DNA from: Linyphia triangularis
Lineage: Eukaryota > Arthropoda > Arachnida > Araneae > Linyphiidae
Reading direction: 5' to 3'
Length of the DNA stretch: 64,000 nucleotides
Assembly (NCBI GenBank): GCA_963978545.1
Contig: OZ021722.1
Span: 1,054,001 to 1,118,000, forward strand
Part shown: positions 10,319 through 20,635 of the stretch, one piece after another
Layout of the letters: each line of letters starts with the position of its first letter
Numbering within the stretch: position 1 is the stretch's first letter
Translations under genes and position numbers: made by a program
The notes under the pieces: generated by a model
Seen by the model: only the letters and a program-made list of their open reading frames with translations
What the model was told of the DNA's origin: nothing
Databases searched by the model: none

Positions 10319-10535
10319 TGTTGTATGATGAAGGGGTAAAAGTGAAAGAAGCCAATTAAATGGACAGCAGGTTTATTCGTGCCAAAGATAGAAATAGGTT
10401 CTTAAACCTAAACTAGGAGAGGCTACTTCCACGTCCGTTCACCTCCACTCCTTCAATCATACTCTCTCTCTCTGGCGACGAAGTCGCCGCTAGGGGATTA
10501 CATTAGCAGCGCCCTCTACATCACTGGGGATAACA
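10319..10535 (-). repeat. 5' LTR (217 bp)
   Basis: Near-identical to 7933-8153. I see two substitutions (agaagcc for agaggcc, gtgccaaag for gtgcaaaag) plus four fewer bases in the CT run. It is the upstream LTR in the minus-strand orientation and should hold the promoter. I do not see a strong TATA box. Confidence 0.92.
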
Positions 10536-10539
10536 TGCA

Positions 10540-11117
10540 TTTGCAATCAAATTCACATTCTTGGCCCAATTTCCCGAATATCCCTAAAAGAATTTCTATC
10601 TTGTAAACATGGCAAATAAGTTAGATCCCGTAACTTAAATTTCTATTTTGCTTGATTTGGCACATTTCCATTATCATATAAACAGTATAATTTCCAATAA
10701 AAATATTACCTGAATATCCCGACTTTGGAAGCAAGAATTCTACTCCAATAAAAAATAATTTGTTTCTGGGTAAAATTTGCTGATTGCAAGTGAAGAGCCA
10801 AAACTTCACCCAAAATTATCAATGCATGAAACTAAGGTGAGGAACTACTTTTCTCCTTCCCGTTCTTTACTTTTGCCTTGAGGTATTAACTCTTTTCTTT
10901 AAAGGGTGTGATTCGGTTTCGGCACGCTCATTCAGCACTCCAGTTCCGTATTCTTTAGCTCAGTAGAGGGAACAACCATCATTTGCTTTTTCTAATTGAG
11001 ATAAGCCAACGACGAGGCAGGCCAACAAAATGCAAGTTACAATCCTCGTCGTGTCTGATCAGTTTTGGAAATCTGATCTTGCAAAACGTCGACGCGAAGT
11101 AATTTGCCAAAAGCCTT
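10540..11117. other. No gene seen
   Basis: AT-rich sequence with no recognisable coding frame or repeat end between the LTR element and the next SINE. Confidence 0.4.
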
Positions 11118-11133
11118 CCTATACAACATTAGG

Positions 11134-11304
11134 TTGGTTGTTTTCGATTATCTGGCGCCATCAGCAACATGAGGGTTATAATGCGCCGAAACATTCGTCG
11201 TTTGACAAGCCAACATACATTTACAAACACCCATGCCTAATACGGAACCCGGAACCTCGCGGTCTAGAAGCTAGCACGCTAACCACTATACCGTTTGGTC
11301 GGCA
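11134..11304 (-). mobile_element. SINE-A copy 2 (minus strand)
   Basis: Tail ttggttgttttcg at the left, A box on the minus strand at about 11280-11290. The B-box part has lost several bases. Flanked by near-identical duplications: cctatacaacattagg at 11118-11133 and cctatacattagg at 11305-11317. Confidence 0.9.
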
Positions 11305-11324
11305 CCTATACATTAGGATAGGTT

Positions 11325-12917
11325 TACTTGAGCTTATTACATATTCTGCTACGATGAGTGAACTGGTTTTATTACGTCCTGATTGGCTGATTGCAAACAC
11401 GTGTGGCCGATTCGTTAAAACTCTTATAGTATCCGTGGTTAGAGAAGTAAAATATTAATTAAAATTTAAAAGCGCTTATATTCTTATTTTTGTCAGCATA
11501 TTGTTACGAATTTTTGTATATTTGTAAATATTTCGTAGTGTTAATTTTGTAAATAGGAAAATTTATGTACATTTCGCATAAGGCAGTACAATACAGTTCG
11601 CTTTCGGAACTCTGAACGCTCACTGAGACTCAGTAATTCCAGTCAACTAATGGACTCAGCTAACAACTAACTCAGTGACTCAAAATCAGTCAACTAACTT
11701 CCCCGCTCTCTTGGTCAGCCTTATATAGGACAGGTGATTCTTCTAGAGGTAGATATTTGGAGAACTTTCTAGATCGTAGTCGAAAAGTCCTATACATGGT
11801 ACATGAGGACCGAAAATGTCACCAAATGATCGCCAAGTTTGGCGACATTTGGCGACTTCTCGCCAAATTTGGCGACAAAAATTAGTCTCTAAAACCGTCG
11901 CCAATTTGGCGAGATTGCCATTACCATAATGTTAAATGCCCTGCTCCTTAAAACTCGCTTCCCAGAGTTACCTCTGTAAAACTCGTTATCAAGCATCAAG
12001 AGACTCATTGCAGGGAAAAAAAAACTAAAGACGAACTATTGCACCGCCGTATGCAAAATGTACATAAATTTTCCTATTTACAAAATTAACACTACGAAAT
12101 ATTTACAAATATACAAAAATTCGTAACAATATATTTAAGTTTAATGCAAAACTATTTGCGCAGATTACCAACATTACTATAAATGTTGTGATTTGTCGGG
12201 GACTATATCTTGAAGCGGAAGGATCATCCTACAGCTAAAGGAATGTTGTCCCGAAGTATAGATAAACTTCAATGGGCGCAATAACTTTTGATACGATAAA
12301 AATCGAACGCAGCAATGGCCTCAAACCCCACACCTCGCATTGTCCTCAAAATAATGCTGTCCTCGATAAACCTCCCGTTGTTCCTTTTGTGGTGGCCGAA
12401 GAAATTCTTCCATTGTATCCCCCGTTTCTCTCTGTTCATTGGACAAGAGAAAAAAGAAAAGTCGCACCATTTTTCCTTTTCAAAATGACGGCTGTGGACG
12501 ACCACTCAAAGGCAGAGATATCATTGGTCCGACGCAGGTCACGTGGGGCGACAGATGGGTTGTATTGCAGTCTATAAGGCTCACTATTAGTCCCAGACCA
12601 GTTATCCTGACCTTATAGATTACGCTGTAGAAAGGATCCTTCCGCCTAAAATATATAGTTCCGAGCAAATCACAACTTGCAGTTAGTATTATTGATAACT
12701 TGCGCACATAGTTTTGTATTAAACTTAAATATATATGTTGATAACAAAAAGAAAACAAGTGCTTTTAAGTTTAAATTATAATTAATATTTTGCTTTTTCT
12801 AACCACACGTACTATAAGAGTTTTAATGAATCGGCCACACATCGTTAAAATCAGCTAATCCGGGCGTAATAAAACCGGGTCGCACATCATTGCAGCGTAT
12901 TCAGTAAGCTCAAATAA
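11325..12917. mobile_element. Repeat family E: long inverted-repeat element
   Basis: The left arm (about 11325-11500 plus 12130-12230, split by an LTR) and right arm (about 12625-12917) are reverse complements. Shared words include gagctta, ggttttattacg, actcttatagta, gttgtgatttg and gcggaaggatc. A 400-bp centre (12230-12625) is single copy here and carries no convincing gene despite a 101-codon open frame. A third, diverged copy of the right arm follows in direct orientation at about 12950-13130. This is typical of a foldback or long-TIR non-autonomous DNA transposon. No TSD identified. Confidence 0.6.
11502..12128 (-). mobile_element. Rearranged solo LTR, family ATAT-LTR copy 1
   Basis: On the minus strand it starts TGTTACGAATTTTTG and follows copies 2 and 3 through the U3 region, a TATA box (CCTATATAAGG) and into the transcribed part up to gcgaactgtattg. 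It then continues with an inverted copy of its own first ~90 bp instead of the normal 3' end. The result is an element with ~88-bp inverted ends, each beginning TGTTACGAA. It is flanked by ATAT on both sides (11498-11501, 12129-12132). The U5 region with AATAAA is missing. Confidence 0.85.
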
Positions 12918-12949
12918 ATATGTAACAGAGGCTTACAGATCCCATTGAA

Positions 12950-13130
12950 CACATCCTTCTGCGTAGAAGATATAATTTCGAACAAATAACAACTTTTACG
13001 GTAATATTGATGACCTGCATTAAATCTAAATATATGCCGATAAACTAACAAAGTAAGCGCTTTTAAATTTAAATTTTACATACTATTTTGCTTATCTAAC
13101 TACCGATACTATAAGAGTTTTAACGAATCA
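12950..13130 (+). repeat. Repeat family E, diverged third copy
   Basis: Matches the right arm of the 11325-12917 element in direct orientation: gtagaagatataatttcgaacaaat, ttaaatctaaatatatg, aagcgcttttaaattta and actataagagttttaa all have counterparts there. Confidence 0.6.
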
Positions 13131-13148
13131 CATTTCTTAGATCGAACT

Positions 13149-13395
13149 ATTTCCTTTAGAGGTCTGTGATATATCGATAGGACGATATTTTTATCGATAT
13201 TTCAAAAAATATCGATAAAAGTTACCGATATATCGATATTTTCAAACATTTTTAGTTTTTTGATGATCGTTTTGTAGTTCCATGTGTTTTTTCGATTTTC
13301 TTTATTCCCTATCAAAAACTTCAAAAATAAAGTTTGAACTTGGCTGAGAGACAGTTAAAATGTCACCAATATTCAATATTTTGCCATACACTTAA

Positions 13396-13474
<79 letters not shown>

Positions 13475-13699
13475 AGTAATAGATCGATTTCAGTTGAAAA
13501 AGTAATCATCTTACAAAAAAGCATATATGAAAAGTAGAAATTTGACCCGAAAAACTTTGTTTTTGACAAAATTGAAAATCAAATAAAAAAAATAAAAAAT
13601 CATGCATCGATGTATCGATATTTTATCGATATTTTTTTCTATGCAACGATATAGTATCGATATTTATTTTGATCGATGTTTCCGACCTCTAATTTCCTT
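13149..13699. mobile_element. hAT-type MITE with TATCGATA repeats (535 bp plus TSD)
   Basis: Element 13157-13691 begins TAGAGGTCTGTGATATATCG and ends TGTTTCCGACCTCTA, flanked by an exact 8-bp duplication ATTTCCTT (13149-13156 and 13692-13699). Both subterminal regions are packed with tatcgata/atcgatat words (13165-13245 and 13600-13680), parallel to the ATATCCGG clusters of the other hAT element. The middle is an (AT)n run and carries no coding sequence. Confidence 0.88.
13400..13471. repeat. (AT)n microsatellite inside the hAT MITE
   Basis: Roughly 36 AT units. Open frames on both strands spanning it are artefacts. Confidence 0.95.
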
Positions 13700-13980
13700 A
13701 CGTCCTCACTTGGCGAATCACAATTGGAACGCGACAAAACTTCACTTGTAATAGATTATTGCGCAGTCAATCAGGACTTAGTAATACCTGTTCACGCACC
13801 GATGCCACGTATTGAAGGAGATCTAGCTAACCTGTCCGCTAGTATAGGGCAAGATCTATACGAGGGCTGAACTGCATTGGAACATAATTGATCAAGATCG
13901 GTATAATAATGCCTTTCGAGAGGCCTATCAAGGCGAAATTGCTCGTGAAATGGAAGAAACCTGTTCATCAGATAGCCGAT
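13700..13980 (+). pseudogene. Possible retroelement polyprotein fragment
   Basis: A short plus-strand frame reads ERDKTSLVIDYCAVNQ, then VHAPMPRIEGDLANLS, similar in order to the start of a retroelement reverse-transcriptase domain (family form K-RLV-DYR-LN ... P-PRI). A frame change near 13860 leads to ELHWNIIDQDRYNNAFREAY, then a stop at about 13980. I cannot place the second part. No flanking structure is preserved. It could be a relic of a Ty3-like element or a coincidence. Confidence 0.35.
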
Positions 13981-14764
13981 GAAGAACGAGATTTTTTTTT
14001 ACTTTACGGACGTGCGTCTGGACGTCCGTGGAATATACCGTAACTTTTAATTGCACTCTAATACTGCTGGTCACTAAATTTAAATCTGACGTGGGGACAG
14101 CGTTATTACCATTTTCATATTTTCAGTTATTCGAAAAAAATGACCAGTTTGGCGATATTTTTGGCAATAATTCTTACATGGAGGGGAATAAACAACATGA
14201 AATTTTCTTGTAAGTGAAACATAGGAGAGGAGAAAAACGGTTGTTGATGAGCAATGCTCAAGGGAAGAAAACTTTGTTTTAAAGACACTAGTTTTGCACG
14301 TCTTTTCCACCGGCCAAACTCTCTGTACAGAAGGTTATGGTAAAATAGAAGACACGCCAACAGCTTAGAAAACTCAGTAAAAATTTTATTAAAATCATTT
14401 AAAAGGAACGCATTTCCAGTTGGTAAACAACAAGCGTTGCAGATGTGTTAACAACTTTTTAAATGGTTGGTTCAACTCTCGGCTGGGAGTGGAAAGGAAA
14501 GACTTTGTGAAGTAGCACCTGCCTCCATCACGTACATATGTGAGAGAACTCTCTGGAACAGGTTGGGGTAAAAGAAAGAAATAAATAAAAAAAGGGGTTG
14601 CCAAATCATTTCGGTGCAGAAGGAATTTTGTGATGTTGCCATTTCAATGCTTTCTCCGGGTGAGGACGTGGACACTCTCCAGTGCTATGATATTCCCGAA
14701 ACATCCTGTATTCGGAGTTATTTCTAATTTATTGTCAACTCTTTAAACGTAGCAAGTAAACAGT
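13981..14764. other. No gene seen
   Basis: Several overlapping open frames of 60-80 codons exist on both strands, none with a recognisable domain. A word set (ccagtttggcgatatttt, gtaataatt) recurs at about 50775-50805, hinting at another dispersed repeat. Confidence 0.4.
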
Positions 14765-14876
14765 CAAGGGTCAATTACATGGGGCGAGTTTGCTAGCTAC
14801 TAGCCGGCTAGTTTACTGTCAACTTGCAAACTAGCCGGCTAGTGGTTAGTAAACTCACCCCGTGTAATTGACCCTT
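14765..14876. mobile_element. 112-bp snap-back (foldback) element
   Basis: The left half aagggtcaattacat... and right half ...gtgtaattgaccctt pair along about 45 bp, including the internal palindrome ACTAGCCGGCTAGT present in both arms. The loop is about 17 nt (actgtcaacttgcaa). Palindromic micro-MITEs of this size are common in arthropods. Superfamily not determined because no TSD is clear. Confidence 0.7.
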
Positions 14877-16040
14877 TACAGAGTATCTTCAGGTTCGGCT
14901 GCGGTTCCAGTTGGTTCAAGTTTGCTAAAATCAAGGGCTAAAAGTCAGTCCGATCAGGTTAATAGTCTGATCAGGACGATCCGGCCACACTCGTTTTTCA
15001 ACCTTTGGCGGGAATTTTGGAGATGGGGATGTTTCGAATTTCTTATCATAGAGATTTTTTTTTTTTTTAAGCAATTGAGAGCTAGAAATGGAAAACGACC
15101 CAAGTCCAAAAAAGAAAAATTTTCAGGAGAGTTGCAAAATTATCGCATCTTGCACGGCAATGCTTAAGTACATACTTTAGATTGAATTAGAACTATTGCT
15201 ACTGGAATTCGTACTTTGATGGTTCTCCACTTTGTTTAGCTTGCTACTTAGGACAATTTTCTGTAAAAAAAAAGAAAAAATCTATATATTTTTTTGGTAC
15301 TTAGGTCGTTTTCCATTTTTAGTCCTCAATTACTATAAAACATAAATGTTCAATGTTTTGCTGAATTAGCGCAAAATGGGAAAGCCCTAATGCAAATAAA
15401 ATTTGAAGTTTTACTATGTTAAATAAACGAAAGGTATTTGAATAATATGAATACTAAATTTGAAACTGGAAAATATAATTTTTTATAAATTAATATTGTT
15501 TTCTATCAATTCAAGCATAATTTTTCTTTCAATGTTTTTCAGTCTTACTCTAAAAATACCAAATATCTCAATATTGGTCGAATGAATTACCTTTACTGAT
15601 GAACAGACCAAGGCAAAGTTAGTAAATTAAATTAAATAGTTCTCTTTAAATGAATGCTATTTGACGACCACACTTTGCGAATCAAATTAGAAGATCCCTA
15701 TCACTTTTAAAATTATTGCTTGATAATACAAAATATTCCAACTCATAAATGTATACTACTTTGTAGCAATGTATCTCGAACTGAAAAAAAATTAAATATG
15801 AAAAAAATCCTAACAAGATAAAAAACAAACAAGTTCTGAGTAATGAGAAAAGCATGAACTTGGAGAAAAAAGAAAATGCAATTAGGAAAATGTCTCTCAA
15901 AAAACAAAAAAACAAAAAACATTTTTTTTATTCAGCTGTCGTTTTGCTCAACATGCTAATTCTTAAATTGAAAGTAAAACCTGTGAAAGTATTCCCATTC
16001 GTAAATGGGAACAACAGTTTCCTTATTTATCCTTTCTGGG
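14877..16040. other. AT-rich DNA, no gene seen
   Basis: Short unsupported open frames only. The words gaatgctatttgacgaccac at about 15652 recur at about 17400, so part of this is dispersed repeat. Confidence 0.4.
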
Positions 16041-16044
16041 AATT

Positions 16045-16350
16045 ATATCTTTAGTAGAATCTATTTGAAGGTAAAGGCTTTAAAATAAGCCCTCAATTTC
16101 TCATACGGCTTGTTTAGGATCAGAATAAATTCTTAAACTTGTTGTATAATGAAACAAATGGTCTTAATCTGTTTACAAAGTTACTTTTAAAACTTTATGA
16201 AAAACACATCTGTTTTCTACGTCTTTACTAGAATCCATTTGAAGGTAAAGCTTTTAAAATATGTTCTCAATTTTTCCAAGAAACATAAAGCTTGTTTAGG
16301 TTCAGAATAAATTCATAAACTTGCTGTTGTACGATAGAACAGATGGTCTA
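16045..16350. repeat. Two-copy tandem duplication (~173 bp)
   Basis: The block tagaatctatttgaaggtaa ... cttgtttagg-tcagaataaatt ... aaacttg recurs with about 85% identity by eye at 16220-16350. Confidence 0.65.
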
Positions 16351-16689
16351 TTAAGAAAAATATCCGGATGTCAACGTTGTTAATGAGGAATCCCTTGTGT
16401 TACTCATAAAGTAAAATCAGTGACGTCGTTAAAATTTTATGGGTGGAGCAGAGGTTGAGAAATTATGTACAGTTCTTAAAAATATAGAAGTTGGCAGATC
16501 ATTGGCTTTTGCAGGGACAAATAAAAATAAATTATACCTTTCAAAACTCGTAATAAATTTCGAAAAATTATAATTCCCCAATATATGCACAGTCACACCC
16601 GTTAATATCCAGAATAATCCCCATGTGCTGGAAAAGATTCAAAAGGTGGAAGGTGTCCATGCTACTGCAAAAGCACTTGACAACGATTC

Positions 16690-17215
16690 GATTTTGTGTG
16701 AATGCGTCGGGCAAATCTACGAGGGCCTAATTTACCCCCTTCCCGTCATCCAATCGGGATGAAACTTGGCAGATAGATTCGATATCGATGACACCGCATT
16801 GTATCAAATTTTGGCGGGTGTCATTGTCACTAAAAGGTCGCTTTTACAGAATACAAATAAACCAACTTGCCGTCATCTAATCGCGCTGAAGTAGCATTTA
16901 ACCGATCATTGATGAAACTCTTTCCTGTTGCGAAAATTATTTTAATAAATAAATAATAACATTTATTTATTCGGAATAAATAAAAGATATTTGGATGTAA
17001 GTGCATACATTCACATTTCTTTTTAATGAATAAATTTTGAAAAGTAGTTTACCGTATATTTTGCTGTTACAGATGACGTTGGCATCTAATTTAAAGTGTT
17101 AAAAACAAGCACACGCTGGCAACAGAAATGGAGCTATGTTAATGAGTATATAAAAAAATTTGGCAATGCATATAAAGGATTTATATTGAAATCTTGGTTT
17201 TTATGAGTTATATTA
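16690..17215 (-). repeat. Repeat family C, copy 1
   Basis: Minus-strand copy of a roughly 500-700 bp dispersed repeat. Diagnostic words on the minus strand: cgattggatgacgg (twice per unit, about 120 bp apart), ccttttagtgacaatgac, gccaaaatttgata, gaatctatctgccaagttt, and cttttatttattcc at the other side. Non-coding, class unknown. Ends near tataaaggattta. Confidence 0.7.
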
Positions 17216-17469
17216 TTTTGCATCAAAGTCCATGATTCGATCCATCAAAATACCGATACATCGAAACCACGATTCATTGACGAAGGCAATTTTTGCCGAT
17301 TAATGAGTTCTACCATTGATACGGTCGATGAAGTTTACTTTCTAAGAATTAAGTTTTTTCGTTAGAATAAATTAAAGAAATAATTCTCTTAAGAAATGAA
17401 TGCTATTTGACGACCATACGTTGCAAATCAGGATTTTTTTACGTCCACCATTGATACAAGCGATGAATC

Positions 17470-17705
17470 TTAATATTGCTTTATACTTCAAAATCGTATG
17501 CATTATAGATGTTGCATAACGATTTTGTTTAAATAGTGCTCTTTAAATCAAATTGTTTACTTCAAAGTGATTATTTTTTTTATAAATAGTGCTTTATACT
17601 TCAGTCGTAAACCTTATAGATGTTTTATTAAGGTTTTAATATATAATAGCGTATTTCGAATCAAACTGTTTACTTCAAATAGATTATTTTTATAAATATC
17701 AAACA
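17470..17705. repeat. Two-copy tandem repeat (~112 bp)
   Basis: The unit gctttatacttca ... attatagatgtt ... tcaaa-tgtttacttcaaa ... gattattttt starts at about 17480 and again at about 17591. Confidence 0.7.
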
Positions 17706-18214
17706 ACCAAATCTATTTTTTTTCTTGCTTTTTTAATACTTCAGTCTTTCAAGTACACTTTTAATAGCCTACAAATCAAAAAATACTTTTTAATGTTCTT
17801 TTTTTCAGATACTAGATTTGTACATTTGGACAACAGCGCTGCTCCAAATCATTAGTCATTCGATTATTTTTTTTTTCTAAAAATGCTTCAAATGCATCAG
17901 CTTTTCCCTTCTTTCATATCTTTCCCAAGAGTTGATTCAGTATTGAGAGAGCTTTTTTAATCTATTAAATAATCGACTGTTTGTGCTCACCATAGTTACA
18001 AAGTTGAAGAAAAAAACTAGATTTTCCCTTACAAAAGAAGTAATATTAAAGTAAATAGAGGTTGCGGCCAAATTATTTTTGAAGTCATTTTATAAAGGCT
18101 TTGGAGAGGGGAGGGTTGTTGTAGTCATCAGTAGATACTTAACTTGAGGAAACGTAATAATTAGATTAAAACAGGGTTCGAAATTTGCTGGTTGCCCGGA
18201 TGCAATAACCAACC

Positions 18215-18430
18215 AGAATATTAACCCTTGGTTACGCATTCGACCTTTTGTCTCCCGGTTAGTCGCGTAGAGGGGGACAAATGTCCCCCAAATTCAAATT
18301 TGCGTGCATACCATTCAATTCGTGACTAAAGTGGGTATTTTAATGAAAAACACACCATTATTGAACAGAATAAAGTAAAAATTTAAAATATTAAAAAAAT
18401 AATTTGGGGGGAAAAAAACTAAGAAGGCTT
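18215..18430 (-). repeat. Repeat family G, copy 1
   Basis: Carries gggggacaaatgtccccca, a near-palindrome, then cattcaattcgtgactaaag and aataaagtaaaaatttaaaat. The same order recurs inverted at 26632-26885 and 43003-43195. Dispersed non-coding repeat, class unknown. A tRNA-like fragment (tggttagcgctttgat on the minus strand) lies just right of it at 18440-18495. Confidence 0.6.
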
Positions 18431-18687
18431 TGATCCATGCCTAAATTCAACCAGGAACCTTTGGCATGTGTTATCAAAGCGCTAACCACACAGTCAGTAG
18501 GTGGGCTGAAAAAGGGTGAAATAACACAAAATAATCAAAATGAGAAAAAAAAAATGAATTTTTCCCAAAACAATTACCAATTTATAAGATCCAAATTGGC
18601 AATTTTAAACTCTCATGGTTTACCCCTCAGTACCAAAAAATATCAGTTAATGCAATTAGTTTTTACAACCTTTGTGAAGCTTTTTTG

Positions 18688-19300
18688 TTCCTTGCCTTTC
18701 AATAGTAGAGATCAAAGGACGAAGTGATTCGCCAGAAGATGAAGGAGGGAAGGGAGATAGTTTTGGAGGTGGAAAAGATCAGTTTTGATTGAGCTAAAAA
18801 AATTGTCTTTGATTGTTGAGGAACTGAATGAAGAAAAAAAATCAAGTTGGTAATGGATGTGGTTTGCTTAGGGAAAGGTATGGAGGTGGAGAGAGTTGTT
18901 GAATCGAGGAGGAGGATTGATATAAGTGAAGGTTGAGAGAGGAGTGAAGACAGGTGGACGAGTTTCTGTTCCTTGCCTTTCGAATGTATAGATCGAGGAG
19001 GTGGTGGTTCGTCAGAAGGTGAAGGAGGGAAGGGACATAGTTTTGGAGGTGGAATTAGAACAGTTTTGATAGAGCGAAAAAATTTACTTTGTTGGAGGCT
19101 GGATTGATGTTATTAGTTGAAGAACTGGATGAGATAAAAAAAAGTTAGGATGGAAGTGGATGTGGTTTGTTGAGGAAGAGGTATATTTAGAAGTGCGTGA
19201 AGAAGGAGAGAAGGCTGAGGCTAAAGAAGAAGAAAGAGGAATGAAGGTGGAGAGAAGTGGAGAAGGGTATTAAGGTGGGTGACTGAAAGTGAAGATGGCG
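18688..19300 (+). repeat. Purine-rich tandem duplication (~281 bp unit)
   Basis: ttccttgcctttc...agatc...gaaggagggaagg-a-atag, then ttttggaggtgga, starts at 18690 and again at 18971. The plus strand is strongly G+A-rich throughout (gaggaagaggtat, gaagaaggagagaagg), ending near 19300. No sustained open frame survives. Confidence 0.7.
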
Positions 19301-19528
19301 ATGAAGGGACGAAGCTGGAAATTTCAATGAGTTTTTCGTTTAACGAGAATAATTTCTTAAATTTTAATTCTTGCAATATCCATCTTCAATTGCGTTTTTT
19401 TCCTTGGTTGTATTAATAAACTTTCAATTGTAATGTTAATAATTGATGGGGTTAACCACCAAATTCGCATCTTGAGTTAGAAAAGGAAATAAAGAGTCAG
19501 TCCTCGGCACTTTGGACATAAATACATT

Positions 19529-20146
19529 AAGAGGAAGTCCTATACTAAACTCCAACTTGACATCACTAGACGATAGATCTTCACCGTGCTCATAGGCAAA
19601 TAATCCATTTTGGCGGAGTGAAGACATAATTCTCGCCAAACGCCTTTTGTTCTCTAGAGGGTTGTGGTTTGGCGAACATTATGCTTTCACGCCGCCAAAA
19701 TGGATTAAATACCTATGAGCACTGTGACGATCTACCGCCTAGTGATGTCAAGTTAAGTTGAAGTTTAGTATAGTCCTATACTCACTGTGTTATAATCTTA
19801 GCGCAGTTCATTTAGAAACTACTTTGGACAAAACATTGAAATTTATTGAGTAGGTACGGAAATGGTCATTTAATCAAATGACATAAATTTAGAACTCGAA
19901 AATAGCGTCTAATATATTTTATTTTATATTTGAAATTCTCATATCAATGCCTATGCAGTGGCGCCACCTAAAATAGTCTTTTACTGTTCTCTTAATTTTC
20001 ATTTATAATAGGCATTAAATGAAAACAATTCGTGTCAATTTATTAAGTTAACATTTTCGTGCCAAATGTGAAGGTTTTATACAGAGCAGTTTCTAAATGA
20101 TGAATGGCTAGAAGATAGTAAACATAGCTAGTATAGTGACTTCTTC
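19529..20146. mobile_element. MITE-A copy 1 (TTAA family), split by MITE-B
   Basis: Starts after TTAA (19525-19528) with gaggaagtccta. Resumes right of MITE-B with tcctatactcactgtgtta, then cagttcatttagaaactact. The mirrored end is at about 20085-20146 (agcagtttctaaatg ... gctagtatag). Terminal inverted repeats are about 130 bp and the centre is AT-rich. Family-wide ends are TTAA plus gaggaagtcctagtaaag. Confidence 0.8.
19545..19768. mobile_element. MITE-B copy 1 (TA family)
   Basis: 224 bp between TA dinucleotides. Ends CTAAACTCCAACTTGACATC and GATGTCAAGTTAAGTTGAAG...TTTAG are inverted. Inner inverted words ccattttggcgg and ccgccaaaatgg extend the stem. Tc1/mariner-like elements duplicate TA, so that superfamily is the likely helper (inference). 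Non-coding. Confidence 0.85.
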
Positions 20147-20635
20147 ATAAACCCACTCATCCTGATCCAAACTAAATGTCCCCACCAGGTGACCATTTCT
20201 ATTTTTCACGAGCCGCAGGCGGAATAATTAGGTCTTTTCAAACAAAAAAAGAAATCATCTTCCAACACTTCAACGAAACATAAATTAATATTATGAGATC
20301 ATAAACTTATCAGCCATAAGTTCCTTCCATTTCGATAAGGTTACTTTAGCTAAGAAAAAAGTCTGGTCATTTCTCTGGTCGGATGCTCCACTCGGATTAA
20401 GTGTAAACGCCCCCTTTTTTTTGGGAAGATAAACAAGAGAAGTATGAATAATACAGAGGATGGATCCACGACATAAATCAGAAAAAGAAAAAAGAAATTT
20501 CGGGAACGGTTTCTGAAAAATCAATTCCCTTTAGGCTACGGTGGATGCTCTCAAAAAATATTTATTCTGGTATGATTCGTAAAAAAAATCTTCGTCATTT
20601 CCATTTAAAACAGCATTGATAAAGTTAAAAGGGTT

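Larger units (their letters stand above)
7933..10535 (-). mobile_element. Young non-autonomous LTR retrotransposon
   Basis: Two direct repeats (7933-8153 and 10319-10535), each starting TGTT and ending AACA, flank 2.16 kb and are themselves flanked by TGCA at 7929-7932 and 10536-10539, a 4-bp TSD. The orientation is minus: on that strand the LTR carries AATAAA and the gag-like ORF follows the right-hand LTR. No protease, reverse transcriptase or integrase is seen, so it needs enzymes from a relative. The leader (9660-10318) is full of tandem repeats. By eye the LTRs differ by two substitutions and a CT-microsatellite length change, indicating a recent insertion. Confidence 0.92.

Noticed and set aside
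11502..12128. Calling this a TA-type MITE because of its 88-bp inverted ends
   Set aside because: Comparison with copies 2 and 3 shows it is an LTR with TATA box and ATAT duplication whose 3' part was replaced by inverted 5' sequence.
12272..12758. Host gene candidate from overlapping ORFs (78-101 codons) in the GC-richer centre of family E
   Set aside because: Frames on both strands are equally open, with no recognisable domain, splice pattern or codon signal.
13334..13569. ORFs of 67-68 codons rich in Tyr-Ile
   Set aside because: Translations of the (AT)n tract in the hAT MITE.
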